In this document: one piece after another, positions 36,382 through 45,889 of the stretch
Layout: each line of letters starts with the position of its first letter
How positions within the stretch are numbered: the stretch's first letter is position 1
Origin: Sphingomonas sp. PP-F2F-A104-K0414
GTDB taxonomy: Bacteria > Pseudomonadota > Alphaproteobacteria > Sphingomonadales > Sphingomonadaceae
Assembly: GCF_004340945.1 (NCBI RefSeq)
Contig: NZ_SLYD01000001.1
Location: forward strand, 620,001 to 684,000
Reading direction: 5' to 3'
DNA length: 64,000 bases
Program-made: the position numbers and the translations under genes
Notes under the pieces: generated by a model
Seen by the model: only the letters and a program-made list of their open reading frames with translations
What the model was told of the DNA's origin: nothing
Databases searched by the model: none

Positions 36382-37908
36382 TCACAGCGGGATGTTATCA
36401 TGCTTCTTCCACGGATTCTCCAGCGCCTTGCCGCGGAGCTTCCGTAGGCCCAGCGCGATGCGGCGGCGCGTCGAGTGCGGCTGGATCACTTCGTCGATGA
36501 AGCCCTTCGACGCGGCAACGAACGGGTTCGCGAACCGCGCCTCGTATTCTGCCGTCCGCTCGGTGATCTCTTGCGGCGTCTTGCCGCGGAAGATGATCTC
36601 CACCGCGCCCTTCGCGCCCATCACCGCGATTTCGGCGGTCGGCCAAGCGTAGTTCAAGTCGCCGCGCAGGTGCTTGGACGCCATCACGTCGTACGCGCCG
36701 CCGTAAGCTTTGCGCGTGATGACGGTGATCTTGGGCACGGTCGCCTCGGCATAGGCGAACAGCAGTTTCGCGCCGTGCTTGATGATGCCGTTATGCTCTT
36801 GGGCGGTGCCGGGCAGGAAGCCGGGGACGTCGACGAAGGTCACGATCGGGATCTCGAACGCGTCGCAGAAGCGCACGAACCGCGCCGCTTTCTTCGACGA
36901 ATTGATGTCGAGCACGCCCGCGAGCACCATCGGCTGGTTTGCGACGAAGCCGACCGTGCGGCCCTCGATGCGGCCGAAGCCGGTGATGATGTTGGCGGCA
37001 TGCGCCGGCTGGGTCTCGAAGAAATCGCCTTCGTCGACGGTCTTCCGGATCAGCTCGTGCATGTCGTAGGGCTGGTTCGCGGACGCCGGGATCAGCGTGT
37101 CGAGGCTCTCCTCGATCCGGTCCCATTCGTCCGCGGTCGGACGTTCCGGCACCCCTTCGCGGTTCGACGCGGGCAGGAAATCGAAGAAATCGCGCGCCGC
37201 GAGCAGCGCCTCGATGTCGTTCTCGAACGCGTTGTCGGCGACCGACGTCTTGGTCGTATGCGTGACGGCGCCGCCGAGCGCCTCCTGCGTGACGACCTCG
37301 TTCGTCACGGTCTTGACCACGTCGGGGCCGGTGACGAACATGTAGCTCGAATCCTTCACCATGAAGATGAAGTCGGTCATCGCGGGGGAATAGACCGCGC
37401 CGCCCGCGCACGGCCCCATGATCAACGAGAGCTGCGGGACGACGCCGGACGCGAGCGCGTTGCGCTGGAACACCTCGGCATAGCCGCCAAGCGAGGCAAC
37501 GCCTTCCTGGATGCGTGCGCCACCGCTGTCGTTGAGGCCAATGATCGGCGCGCCGACCTTCATCGCGCTGTCCATCACCTTGCAGATTTTTTGCGCGTGA
37601 CGTTCGCTCAAGGAACCGCCGAACACGGTGAAATCCTGGCTGAAGACGAAGACGAGGCGGCCGTTGATCGTGCCCGAGCCGGTGACCACGCCGTCGCCGG
37701 GGATCACCTGGTCCTGCATGCCGAAATCGACACAGTTATGCTCGACATACATGTCGAGCTCCTCGAACGAACCCTCGTCCAGCAGCACGTCAAGGCGCTC
37801 CCTCGCGGTGAGCTTTCCCTTGGCGTGCTGCGCTCCGATCCGCTTGAGGCCTCCGCCGACTCTGGCGGCTTCGCGGCGGCGTTCAAGCTCTTCGATCGTC
37901 GATGACAT
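36382..37908 (-). CDS. pccB: propionyl-CoA carboxylase beta subunit (carboxyltransferase)
   Basis: A 508-residue subunit that transfers CO2 from biotin to propionyl-CoA. Two crotonase-like halves are visible: the N-terminal one with [22 protein letters not shown] (residues about 122-143) and [16 protein letters not shown]. The C-terminal one has [35 protein letters not shown] (about 370-404) and [18 protein letters not shown]. The ATG at 37908 starts [16 protein letters not shown]; upstream frame is the regulatory region. It is divergent from scfR and separated from pccA by eight other genes on the same strand. Confidence 0.96.
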   Translation of the reverse strand: MSSTIEELERRREAARVGGGLKRIGAQHAKGKLTARERLDVLLDEGSFEELDMYVEHNCVDFGMQDQVIPGDGVVTGSGTINGRLVFVFSQDFTVFGGSLSERHAQKICKVMDSAMKVGAPIIGLNDSGGARIQEGVASLGGYAEVFQRNALASGVVPQLSLIMGPCAGGAVYSPAMTDFIFMVKDSSYMFVTGPDVVKTVTNEVVTQEALGGAVTHTTKTSVADNAFENDIEALLAARDFFDFLPASNREGVPERPTADEWDRIEESLDTLIPASANQPYDMHELIRKTVDEGDFFETQPAHAANIITGFGRIEGRTVGFVANQPMVLAGVLDINSSKKAARFVRFCDAFEIPIVTFVDVPGFLPGTAQEHNGIIKHGAKLLFAYAEATVPKITVITRKAYGGAYDVMASKHLRGDLNYAWPTAEIAVMGAKGAVEIIFRGKTPQEITERTAEYEARFANPFVAASKGFIDEVIQPHSTRRRIALGLRKLRGKALENPWKKHDNIPL

Positions 37909-37965
37909 CGTCTCTCCGTCCTGCTGATTGCCTTCACAGAGCGGGATGCGATGCGCAAATGCAAT

Positions 37966-37998
37966 GTTGCAAACTTGCCGACGTGATGTTTGCAAACT
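37966..37998. promoter_or_regulatory. paired TTGCAAACT sites between pccB and scfR
   Basis: GTTGCAAACT (37966-37975) and GTTTGCAAACT (37988-37998) are direct repeats with the shared GCAAACT spaced 23 bp, about two helical turns. They resemble the TTTGCAAA boxes reported for RamB-family acyl-CoA regulators, the family to which ScfR belongs. Located between divergent starts, they probably control both pccB and scfR. Confidence 0.6.
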
Positions 37999-38008
37999 AG
38001 GCGGAGGG

Positions 38009-39403
38009 ATGACCCTGCCCGCACGTCGCCTCTTCGTCGGACACCGCTTGCGCGACCTGCGCCGCGTGCTCGGAATCAGCCAGGCGGCGATGGCGGCGCG
38101 GATCGGGTTGTCGGTGAGCTACCTCTCGCAGATCGAGAATGGCGACCGCCCAGTGACCGAGGGTGTGCTGATCACGCTCGCGCGCGAGTTTCCGGCGGAT
38201 TGGGGGAGCATCGACGCGGCGGACGATACGGCGTTGCTGATCGCGACGCTGGAGGCGGTGTCGGATACGAGCGTCGAGGCGCCTGCGCTCGACGAGATCG
38301 CGGTGCGGCGGGCGGTGAAGCACCAGCCGTTGTTGGCGCAACGGCTCGTCGCAATGCACGACGCGTATCGGCGCGCGCAGGAGCAGTTGCGCGCGCTCGA
38401 CGACCGGTTGGTGGCGGGGTCCGGGGCGCCTGGGTTGCTGCCATGGGAGGACGTGCGCGACTGGTTTCACGCGGCGGGCAATTATGTCGATGCGCTCGAT
38501 CGGCGGGCGGAGGAGATCGGCGAGACGCTGGGGGCGGATCGCGTGGCAGCGCTTGAGGCAAGGCTCGCGGTCCGCGGAGTTTCGGTGGCGATCTCGGGCG
38601 CGCTCGCCGCACCGTTGCGCGATTATGACGGTGCGACCTTGCGGCTCGACGGGTCGCAGCCAGGGGAGACCACCTTGTTCTCGCTGGCGCATCAGGTCGC
38701 GCGGCACGAGTTCGGCGACGTCATCGGCGGGATCGTCGCGGCATCGGAGATGGCGTCGGAGACGGCGCGCGCACTGCTGACGGCGGGGCTGACCAACTAC
38801 GCGGCCGGGGCGATCGTCATGCCCTATACGCGCTTTCGGACGGAGGCGCGGAGTGTCCGCCACGATATCGACCGGCTGCGGCGGATCTTCGGGACGAGCT
38901 TCGAGCAGACGTGCCATCGGCTGTCGACCTTGCAGCGACCGGGCGCGCTCGGCATTCCGTTCTTCTTCTGCCGGGTCGACATGGCGGGGAACATCACCAA
39001 GCGGCACTCGGCCACGCGGTTGCAGTTCGCGCGGTTCGGGGGGGCGTGTCCGTTGTGGATCGTCCACGAGGCGGTTGCGATCCCGGACCGGATCCTGACG
39101 CAGCTGATCGAGACGACCGACGGCATCCGCTACGTCTCGATGGCGAAGGGTCTGGTGAAGCCGTCCGAGACGTATACGCGGCCGGCGCGGCGCTATGCGG
39201 TGGCGCTCGGGTGCGAGGAGGCGAATGCGTCGGAGTTCATCTATGCGGACGCGCTGGGGACGGGCGGGATCGCGACACCGATCGGATCTTCGTGTCGTGT
39301 TTGTTTGCGGACGGATTGCGACCAGCGGGCGTTTCCACCAGCGGCGAGTGATATCCGGGTCGATCCGGACCGGCGCGGCGCGGTGCCGTACGAGGTGGTG
39401 TGA
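38009..39403 (+). CDS. short-chain acyl-CoA regulator ScfR (XRE family)
   Basis: A 464-residue regulator. An N-terminal HTH ([40 protein letters not shown], residues about 11-50) is followed by an IrrE/DUF2083-type region ([16 protein letters not shown], about 227). The C-terminal ScfR domain includes [31 protein letters not shown] and the cysteine cluster [17 protein letters not shown]. In other alphaproteobacteria the family senses propionyl/methylmalonyl-CoA and controls this pathway. A GGAGG lies only one base from the ATG, which is unusually tight. Divergent from pccB with two likely operator sites between. Confidence 0.88.
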   Translation: MTLPARRLFVGHRLRDLRRVLGISQAAMAARIGLSVSYLSQIENGDRPVTEGVLITLAREFPADWGSIDAADDTALLIATLEAVSDTSVEAPALDEIAVRRAVKHQPLLAQRLVAMHDAYRRAQEQLRALDDRLVAGSGAPGLLPWEDVRDWFHAAGNYVDALDRRAEEIGETLGADRVAALEARLAVRGVSVAISGALAAPLRDYDGATLRLDGSQPGETTLFSLAHQVARHEFGDVIGGIVAASEMASETARALLTAGLTNYAAGAIVMPYTRFRTEARSVRHDIDRLRRIFGTSFEQTCHRLSTLQRPGALGIPFFFCRVDMAGNITKRHSATRLQFARFGGACPLWIVHEAVAIPDRILTQLIETTDGIRYVSMAKGLVKPSETYTRPARRYAVALGCEEANASEFIYADALGTGGIATPIGSSCRVCLRTDCDQRAFPPAASDIRVDPDRRGAVPYEVV

Positions 39404-39426
39404 CGGACGCTTATGTCAGAGCCGCC

Positions 39427-39529
39427 TCCCCGGCGAAGGCCGGGGCCCAGTCGGGGGACGGCAATAACAAGGGGCAGCCCAGCGTTCCTACGACCTGTCC
39501 ACCTGGGCCCCGGCCTTCGCCGGGGTGGT
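39427..39529. repeat. palindromic repeat, family A, with an extra arm
   Basis: CCCCGGCGAAGGCCGGGGCC on the left pairs with GGCCCCGGCCTTCGCCGGGG on the right. Two extra CGCCGGGGTGGTAA-like units follow to 39556, as if the right arm had been duplicated. No gene is seen in 39404-39572. Confidence 0.8.
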
Positions 39530-39572
39530 AATTTCGCCGGGGTGGTAAGTCCGCCGGGGGTGGTGGTCGCAA

Positions 39573-39986
39573 TCAGGCCGCCGCCGGATCCTTCGGGAAG
39601 AAATGCTCCACGACGCTATTCGCCAGCCGCGATGGCCGCAGCGTCTCCGCATCGAGGCAGCACCAGCTCGACTTCACCTCGGCGAGCACGTCCTCGCCGC
39701 GCTTGATGATCGTCTCGTAGAACGCGCGCGCGCCCTGGACCTTCTCGAGCAAAACCGTCGCGATGACGTCGTCGTCCAGGAACGCCGGCTTGCGGTAGGT
39801 AATCTCGTGTTTCAGCGCGACCCACAGGTGCCCGGCCACCGCCTCGGCCGGCGCGAGGCGCTGCCAATGGTCGATCACCGCGGCCTGGACCCACTTCAGA
39901 TAGTTCGCGTTGTTGACGTGACCCATGAAGTCGATGTCGTCCGGCTCTATGCCGATGGCGTAGGTATGGGGAATCGCTGTTGTCAC
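39573..39986 (-). CDS. acyl-CoA thioesterase (4HBT hotdog family)
   Basis: A 137-residue single-hotdog protein like YbgC/FadM. The catalytic region DIDFMGHVNNANYLKWVQAAVIDH (residues about 17-40) has the Asp and HVNN pattern, and the later part has ITYRKPAFLDDDVIATV and SSWCCLDAETLRP. The GTG at 39986 gives the usual length; an ATG at 40016 would add 10 residues. Probably hydrolyses an acyl-CoA; substrate unknown. Confidence 0.82.
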   Translation of the reverse strand: MTTAIPHTYAIGIEPDDIDFMGHVNNANYLKWVQAAVIDHWQRLAPAEAVAGHLWVALKHEITYRKPAFLDDDVIATVLLEKVQGARAFYETIIKRGEDVLAEVKSSWCCLDAETLRPSRLANSVVEHFFPKDPAAA

Positions 39987-40068
39987 GCGTAATATATAGC
40001 ACGCGAACCTGAACATAGCGATGATGGCCCGGCCGCTCCGCCGATAAAAGACATCGACGGAACGGTGA

Positions 40069-40377
40069 TCAGGCGGGGATGTCGACGTCGTGCCCCGGTA
40101 GCGTCTCGCCCGGCCCTTAGGCGAAGCGAACCGCGACGGGTTGCGTGCCGGGTTTGGCGAACAGACCCTGAGCGAGTTCGGCGGGAAGACCCGGGTGGAT
40201 CGTCAGGTCGCCGACGACACAAGCGGAACTCTTGGCATGGCTGGCCCGCACTACATGATGCTCGCGCGTCTCGACCGTGCGGGTCTGATCGGCCATGCCC
40301 CTGATGATACCGTCGATCGACGCCTGCTCGTTCGGCTGGATCGTATCGATGGCGTCGCTGTAGCGCAGACAGGTCAT
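40069..40377 (-). pseudogene. remnant of a catalase-like gene (N-terminal part only)
   Basis: The first 86 codons (MTCLRYSDAIDTIQPNEQ...) match the N-terminal part of the intact catalase-like gene at 43572-44672, including HAKSSACVVGDLTIHPGLPAELAQGLFAKPG. After AVRFA there is a TAA, yet the same frame continues with GPGETLPGHDVDIPA before a second stop at 40069. That is the expected continuation of the family, so the gene is cut short by a nonsense codon and then lost. It lies 7 bases downstream of the hydrolase fusion. Confidence 0.75.
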
Positions 40378-40384
40378 GTAACCC

Positions 40385-42427
40385 TTATTTGCCCTTGGCG
40401 CCGGGGACGAACGAGAACAGCTCGGTGCGAAGCGATGCTGGTGCCCCTGGCTTGAACCAGCTCGTGTCCTGGATGTGGCTCGCGGTCACATAGATGCGGC
40501 CATCCGCGCCTTCGGAGAAGGTGTCGGGCCAGCGCAGGCGAGGATCGGTCAGCACCGGCTCGACATGATCGCCGACCAGCCGGGTGATGCCATTGTCGGT
40601 GGGCGACGAGATATAGAGGACCCCCGCCTTACTCATCCACAGACCGTCCGCGACGTGCGTCTGTGCCACCGTCTTCACGCCCGCCGCGCGGTCCGTCTCG
40701 CTGACGCCGTCGCGCAGCAACGCGGTGTCGATCGCATACAGCGTCTTGCCGGTGAGCGCTTGGTAGTAGAGCGTCTTGCCATCATTGGAGATCGCGATGC
40801 CGTCGGCGGCAAAGGCCGGCTGGCGATTGTCGGGGCGGACGAGCGGTTTGCCGTCGGTCATCACCGTCACGCTCTTGTCGATCTGCGTCGACCCGTGCCC
40901 ATCGAGCGCGCGGAAACCCTTGCCGGTTTCGAGATCGATGACGATTATCGCACCGCGCGTGCCCGAGTCCGTGATGTACCCGGTCCGGCCGTCGGGCGAA
41001 AAGCGGATGTCGTTGAGGTAGGTGCCCTGCAATGCGACGTCGAGCGGCACCTTGATGACCTTCGTCACGCGGTTGGTCGCCAGATCGATCTTGACCAGCT
41101 TGGGCGCGCCTTCGAGGATCTTCTCGTTGCCGGGCGCGCCGGGATCGAGCACCCAGAGATTGCCGTGGCCATCGGGCACGATCGACTGCACGCAGACGAA
41201 ATAATCGCCGACCGGCATCTCGTTCGACTTGGCGTTGCGCCAGCTGTTCCACTTGGCATCCGGATAGGGCTTTAGTGACCCGTCCTTCATCACTTCGGCG
41301 ACCGAGATCGGCGCGTCGTCGGTCCAGCGCGGGAAATTGACGAAGCGGCGGCCATCGGCGGTGACTGCGACGCCGGTCGCCTGGTGATCGAACTGCGCGA
41401 CTTGCGTCAACGCGCTGGCACCGCGCGGCCGGGCCTGCGCGACGCCGATCGCGGCGGCGGCGATCACCGCGATTGCAGCAGCGCCGGCGAGGAAGGGCTT
41501 GGTCTTGGACATCAAAAGGCTCCGGTCAACGGTATCGGAAAGATCGGCAGGGGTGCCGGTGAAAAGCTGGATCAGGTGGCGGGCGACGGCGCGCGGATTC
41601 TCACGCTGGGGAAAATGCCCGACGCCGGACAGTTCGACAAAGGCGAACGGACCGGCGAATTTGCTCGGCACCGCCTTGCTGGCGGAGGGTGGATTCACGC
41701 CATCGAGCGCGCCCTGGATATAGATCGCCGGCAACGACAGCGTCTCGGTCGCCTTCACCTTGTCCTCGAGCCACTGGCTGCGGGGATCGGGCTCGGCTTC
41801 GTCCCACCGCGCACGGTAGCTGTGCAGCGTGACGTCGACCCAATCGGGCGTATCGAAGGATCGCGCGACCCGCTGAAACGTCGCCTCGTCGAACCAGCCC
41901 TGCGGCGACCAGTTCTCCCAGTGAATATGCGCGAACCCGTTGCGGTCGTCGCGGACCGCCTGCGCACCACGCGCGGTCGCCATGAACCAGTGATACCATT
42001 GCCGTTGCGCCTGCGCGAACGGCGGCGTCGGCATGCCGCCGAGACGCGGTGGCGTGGCGAGCATCGCCAGTCGCGCGACCCGGTCGGGCCAGCCGACCGC
42101 GAGCGCTTCGGCGGTATTCGAGCCCCAGTCATGTCCCGCGATCATGAACCGTTCGATGCCGAGCGCATCCATCAGCGCGATCATGTCCATCGCCAGCACC
42201 GCGCTGTTGCCGGTCCGCGGCGTCTCCGCGGCCAGGAACCGGGTCTCGCCGAAACCGCGCAGCGTCGGCACGATGGTACGCAAGCCGGCAGCATGGAGCA
42301 TCGGCAGGACCGCGTCCCAGGTCGAGCCATCGTCCGGCCAGCCATGGATCAGCAGCACCGGCGGCCCTGCGCGCGGGCCCGTATCGGTATAGGCGATCGC
42401 CAGCGTGTCGGTGGTGATGATCGGCAT
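40385..42427 (-). CDS. alpha/beta-hydrolase fused in frame to a royal-jelly/SMP-30-like beta-propeller protein
   Basis: One 680-codon frame holds two complete proteins. Residues 1-305 are an epoxide-hydrolase/dehalogenase-type hydrolase: oxyanion HGWPDDGSTWD, nucleophile AGHDWGSN (Asp about 104), and late His in GVGHFPQRENP. Residues 306-680 start with a new signal peptide (MSKTKPFLAGAAAIAVIA) and continue as an MRJP/yellow-like propeller with QSIVPDGHGNLWVLDPGAPG and NDIRFSPDGRTGYITDSG. A GGAG seven bases before the internal ATG (41512) and an overlapping out-of-frame TGA suggest two genes joined by a one-base shift. Both proteins may still be made separately. Substrate unknown. Confidence 0.8.
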   Translation of the reverse strand: MPIITTDTLAIAYTDTGPRAGPPVLLIHGWPDDGSTWDAVLPMLHAAGLRTIVPTLRGFGETRFLAAETPRTGNSAVLAMDMIALMDALGIERFMIAGHDWGSNTAEALAVGWPDRVARLAMLATPPRLGGMPTPPFAQAQRQWYHWFMATARGAQAVRDDRNGFAHIHWENWSPQGWFDEATFQRVARSFDTPDWVDVTLHSYRARWDEAEPDPRSQWLEDKVKATETLSLPAIYIQGALDGVNPPSASKAVPSKFAGPFAFVELSGVGHFPQRENPRAVARHLIQLFTGTPADLSDTVDRSLLMSKTKPFLAGAAAIAVIAAAAIGVAQARPRGASALTQVAQFDHQATGVAVTADGRRFVNFPRWTDDAPISVAEVMKDGSLKPYPDAKWNSWRNAKSNEMPVGDYFVCVQSIVPDGHGNLWVLDPGAPGNEKILEGAPKLVKIDLATNRVTKVIKVPLDVALQGTYLNDIRFSPDGRTGYITDSGTRGAIIVIDLETGKGFRALDGHGSTQIDKSVTVMTDGKPLVRPDNRQPAFAADGIAISNDGKTLYYQALTGKTLYAIDTALLRDGVSETDRAAGVKTVAQTHVADGLWMSKAGVLYISSPTDNGITRLVGDHVEPVLTDPRLRWPDTFSEGADGRIYVTASHIQDTSWFKPGAPASLRTELFSFVPGAKGK

Positions 42428-42514
42428 GTCAGTGCGCCTCAACGTGCGTGCAGGACTCGGGTTTCGGCATCATGCGCCATGCTCCGTACGTGCGCAGGGT
42501 TGGCCATCGCGGCG

Positions 42515-42976
42515 TCATGCGCGCGTCGCCAGCTTGGCCCCGGCCGCGGTTGCCAGGCCAAAACCGACATGGTTCAGCGTGTGCAGGCCGATCGTGCTCG
42601 AATCCGCGTCCCATTCGGGAGGTTTGACGCCGAGCAAAGGCCCCACCAGCCAGTGCATCGCCCCGTAAAACGCCAGGCCGAAACCGATCCCGGACACCAG
42701 CACGTCGCTGTCCTCGTCGGTCGCCGCGGCATAAACGATCGCCGCGCCCGCCGAGAGCAGCAGATGCCCGCCCTGCACGATCGCCTGCTCGCCCGGCGTC
42801 GCCAACCGATCCGCCGGGGGAGTCGCCAGCCCGAGCTTATGCGCGGTCGTCCGTTCGAGGTCGACGAGTTCCGACGGTGTCCCGGTCGTCTTCTCGCCGC
42901 GCATCAGCAAGGCCGTGATCGCCAGCCCGGCAACGAGCCCACCCGCTACCGCGCCCATGGTCCGTCCGGTGCTCAT
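42515..42976 (-). CDS. small integral membrane protein (possibly DUF1440/YagU-like)
   Basis: A 153-residue protein with hydrophobic segments near residues 6-24, 68-85, 94-110 and 133-150. It begins MSTGRTMGAVAGGLVAGLAI, and has GAMHWLVGPLLGVKPPEWD in the middle. The glycine-rich first helix recalls the YagU family but I cannot confirm it. Its start overlaps the stop of the carboxymuconolactone-decarboxylase-like gene by four bases, so it belongs to the same transcript as that gene and the catalase-like gene. Confidence 0.65.
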   Translation of the reverse strand: MSTGRTMGAVAGGLVAGLAITALLMRGEKTTGTPSELVDLERTTAHKLGLATPPADRLATPGEQAIVQGGHLLLSAGAAIVYAAATDEDSDVLVSGIGFGLAFYGAMHWLVGPLLGVKPPEWDADSSTIGLHTLNHVGFGLATAAGAKLATRA

Positions 42977-43572
42977 GCGTCGTCCCCCCGGTCGTCGGGC
43001 AGGCTTTCCTCGCGGCCGGGCACCGACATGTCATAGGCATTGAGCAGCAGCGAGACGAGGCAATAGCCGCCGACCAGATAGATCAGTTCGGCGGTGCGAT
43101 CCTCGCCGAATGCGGCAACCGCACGCCGGTAGGTGGTTGCCGGGAGCTGGCGGCCGCCGGCCAGCGTGGCCGCGACGTCGTAGGCGGCTGCTTCTTCCTC
43201 GGTCAGGTCGGCAGGACGCTGGCCCGCCGCGATCGTCGCGACCTTTGCATCACTCAAGCCAACGGCCGCCCCCACCCGCTCATGCGCGTACAGTTCGTAC
43301 CGCGAATTGAACGCCGCGCCTGTGACGAGGATCGCAACCTCATGCGCGGCCTTGGGTAGCGTCGCGTTGTCGATCAGCGCCTTGGTATAGGTCCACGCCG
43401 CGCGACCAAAGGCGGGGAAGCGCAGCATCGGGGCGAACGGCCCGATCAGGGCGCCATCGTCCCTACGCGACACGAAGCCCTTGAGATGCTCGGCAATGTA
43501 GGCGCCCATCTCGTCGTGCAACGGACGCAGCTCGGCGGGCATGTCCGCGGGCGGAAACGGCGCGGCGCGCAT
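42973..43572 (-). CDS. carboxymuconolactone decarboxylase (AhpD-like) family protein
   Basis: A 199-residue helical protein. Residues about 75-135 hold the family region KAAHEVAILVTGAAFNSRYELYAHERVGAAVGLS, in which the usual CxxC of AhpD is replaced (no cysteine pair), so peroxidase-reductant activity of the AhpD type is not expected. A related second copy follows in AELIYLVGGYCLVSLLLNAY. The start codon overlaps the catalase-like stop by one base (TGATG), and the stop overlaps the membrane-protein start. Context suggests oxidative or aromatic-compound metabolism. Confidence 0.8.
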   Translation of the reverse strand: MRAAPFPPADMPAELRPLHDEMGAYIAEHLKGFVSRRDDGALIGPFAPMLRFPAFGRAAWTYTKALIDNATLPKAAHEVAILVTGAAFNSRYELYAHERVGAAVGLSDAKVATIAAGQRPADLTEEEAAAYDVAATLAGGRQLPATTYRRAVAAFGEDRTAELIYLVGGYCLVSLLLNAYDMSVPGREESLPDDRGDDA

Positions 43573-44672
43573 CAGCCCTGCCCCGCCCCGGCGTCGCGCG
43601 CGACCGGCTCGTGATAGGGGCATCCGTTGGTGCGCGCACGGAAGTCGGCCGAATGGCGATACGTGTCCTTGCGGACGCGGTTGATGTTGCCCAGCGGGCG
43701 ATGCGCGGCGATGCCGGTCCACACGCTGAAGCGGCTTTCCTCGTTGATGCGACGGACATGATCGTCGCTCCAGCTGTCCTGTGCCGCCGCGCGCACCATG
43801 CCGACGCGGAGGAACGGCGCATCCTGCTCGTCCCATCGTACGGTCGCGTCCTCGACCGGCTGCGCGTCGAGATCGCGGCATAGCTGGACCCGGAATTCCC
43901 ATTCGAGATCCATGCCACGCACCTCGGCACGGACCTCCTCGCGGATCGCGTTCTCGCGCCCGTCGACGTCGATCTCCTTGCCGGTGAGCGCGGTCATCTC
44001 CGGTGCGACCGGCGCCAGGCTGAACTTGGCGATATAGTCACCATACCGGAACGCGGTGGCGCTGTAATAGGTATCGCCAAGCGGCTCCGAATTGGGCGCA
44101 CCGCCAAGCGAGTTCAGTCCGCTCGGCAATTCGCCGCCGACCGCTTCGAGAGCATGCCGGACCCCGCGCAACACCGCGGAGGCAACCGTCTTGGTGCCCT
44201 CCATACGGTCCGTCGTTCTGGCAAGAAGCTTCAAATTGCCGAGAAACTTTTCCGCGGTCTTGGCCTGGAACACCGGGCCGTTGACCATGACGAAATCCTG
44301 CGCGCTGCCCTCGGCGCCCGGCAGTCGCTCACCCTCGACATCGAAGACCTTCATCGCCAGGCCGCGAGGCAGGCTGATGACGTCGGGCAGGATATCGCCC
44401 GCATTGGTCGAGAGACGGATCAGCACCTTGTGCACACCCGGCGTGGCGAACAGTCCCTGCGCCAGCTCCGCGGGCAGGTTCGCATCGACCGTCAGCTCGC
44501 CCTCGAGCAGTCCGTGCGACTTGGCATGGACCGACCGAACCGCATGGCCGTAATCCTCCGCGGTGCGCTCGAGGATGATATCGAACGCGTCGTTGAGCTT
44601 GGCGACGGTCGCCTGCTCGTCGTCCTGCTCCTGCTCGACGTCGGCGCTATAGCGGATCGGTCCGTTGACCAT
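43572..44672 (-). CDS. catalase-like (SrpA-type) heme-dependent family protein
   Basis: A 366-residue member of the short catalase-related family. The distal His is in VRSVHAKSHG (about residue 42), followed by DANLPAELAQGLFATPGVHKVLIRLS and PRGLAMKVFDVEG. The C-terminus has WTGIAAHRPLGNINRVRKDTYRHSADFRARTNG, typical of these proteins. I could not find the proximal RxxxY of true catalases, so activity may be peroxidase or organic-peroxide related. ATG 44672 has AAAGG 7 bases upstream. First gene of an apparent operon with the AhpD-like, membrane and hydrolase-fusion genes. Confidence 0.83.
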   Translation of the reverse strand: MVNGPIRYSADVEQEQDDEQATVAKLNDAFDIILERTAEDYGHAVRSVHAKSHGLLEGELTVDANLPAELAQGLFATPGVHKVLIRLSTNAGDILPDVISLPRGLAMKVFDVEGERLPGAEGSAQDFVMVNGPVFQAKTAEKFLGNLKLLARTTDRMEGTKTVASAVLRGVRHALEAVGGELPSGLNSLGGAPNSEPLGDTYYSATAFRYGDYIAKFSLAPVAPEMTALTGKEIDVDGRENAIREEVRAEVRGMDLEWEFRVQLCRDLDAQPVEDATVRWDEQDAPFLRVGMVRAAAQDSWSDDHVRRINEESRFSVWTGIAAHRPLGNINRVRKDTYRHSADFRARTNGCPYHEPVARDAGAGQG

Positions 44673-44752
44673 GTCTTTGCCTTTCAGTGATCGTAAAGAG
44701 ATAGGACGCGCCAGCATCGACGCGTCCTATCGGCCGGTCTTATCGGTTGGCC

Positions 44753-45889
44753 TCAGCGCTTGCGCGGGGCGCCGGCAAACGCCGCCTTCAGCCGTGCAAC
44801 CGCCAGGTCGTTGGCGTCCTTTGCGCCGCGCACCACCTTCGCCATCCCGAAAAATTCATGCGTCACACCGGGGAAGGTGCGCTGCTCGACCCGGTCCCCC
44901 GCCGAACGCATCGCCTGCGCCAGCGTCTCGCCGTCGGAGCGCAGGGGATCGATCTGCGCGTTGATGATCGTAGTCGGCGGCAGGCCACGCAGATCGGCGG
45001 CAACGAGATTCAGCCGGGGGTCCTGCGCATCGGCCTTGCTCGACTGATAATAATAGCCAAACCATTGCAGCATCGCGGCGTTGAGCGGCTTGGCATTCGC
45101 GGAATCGCGGCGCGACGGCAACGACGCATCGTTGTTCGCGATCGGATAGACCGAAACGATATGCAACGGCATCGTCAGGCGGTTGTTGCGCGCGTAGATC
45201 GCGGTCGCGACCGCCAGATTGCCGCCCGCGCTTTCACCCGCGATCGCGATTTTCGCGGGGTTGCCACCCCATGACGCGGCATTCGCCAACGTCCAGCGAT
45301 ACGCGGCGGCGGCATCGTCATGCTGCGCCGGGAATTTGAACTCTGGCGCGTGCCGGTATTCGACCGATACCACGATCGCGTTGAGCGCCTTGGCCATCGC
45401 CCGCGGGGCCGCGTCATAGGTATCGACGTCGGCGATCACCCAGCCACCGCCATGATAATAGACCAATACCGGCAGGCGCGCTGCACGCGCGCCATTTGCG
45501 GAAGGGGCGGTCGCGGGCTTGTAGATCCGGGCGAACTGCTTGGGATCGGCACCATAGGGGATGTCCTGCGTCGTCACGCTCTGGTCGGGCGTGGTCGGCA
45601 TGCCCTTGCTCGCCATCACCGCCTTGGCGCCGTCCGCTGCCGACGGCTGTTGGCGCGCCTCTGCCGGCGTGAGCGTCTCGATCGGCTTGCCGCCGAGTGC
45701 CGCAAGTGCATCGAGCACCTGTTGCATGTCGGGCGCGGCCTTTGCGGGCTGCGTCGCGGTTGCGGCGGGCGGTGTTGGTGGCGGTGCGGAAATCGACCGC
45801 GGCGACTGCGCGATGGCGCCACCAGCGGTCAACACCAGCGACGATGCGAAGACGCTACGGGCGAGCGACTGCTTGAGGGAAAGGGTCAT
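44753..45889 (-). CDS. exported alpha/beta-hydrolase (hormone-sensitive-lipase type esterase)
   Basis: A 378-residue enzyme with a signal peptide (residues 1-27, ending GGAIAQ). The HSL-family oxyanion motif is YYHGGGW (about 148), the nucleophile motif GESAGGN (about 218), the acid is in AQIDPLRSDGE (about 312) and the His in GVTHEFFGM (about 342). The first 100 residues include a Pro/Thr/Ala-rich linker. It is probably periplasmic and acts on small esters. It is divergent from the Crp/Fnr gene, with 114 bp between starts. Confidence 0.88.
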   Translation of the reverse strand: MTLSLKQSLARSVFASSLVLTAGGAIAQSPRSISAPPPTPPAATATQPAKAAPDMQQVLDALAALGGKPIETLTPAEARQQPSAADGAKAVMASKGMPTTPDQSVTTQDIPYGADPKQFARIYKPATAPSANGARAARLPVLVYYHGGGWVIADVDTYDAAPRAMAKALNAIVVSVEYRHAPEFKFPAQHDDAAAAYRWTLANAASWGGNPAKIAIAGESAGGNLAVATAIYARNNRLTMPLHIVSVYPIANNDASLPSRRDSANAKPLNAAMLQWFGYYYQSSKADAQDPRLNLVAADLRGLPPTTIINAQIDPLRSDGETLAQAMRSAGDRVEQRTFPGVTHEFFGMAKVVRGAKDANDLAVARLKAAFAGAPRKR

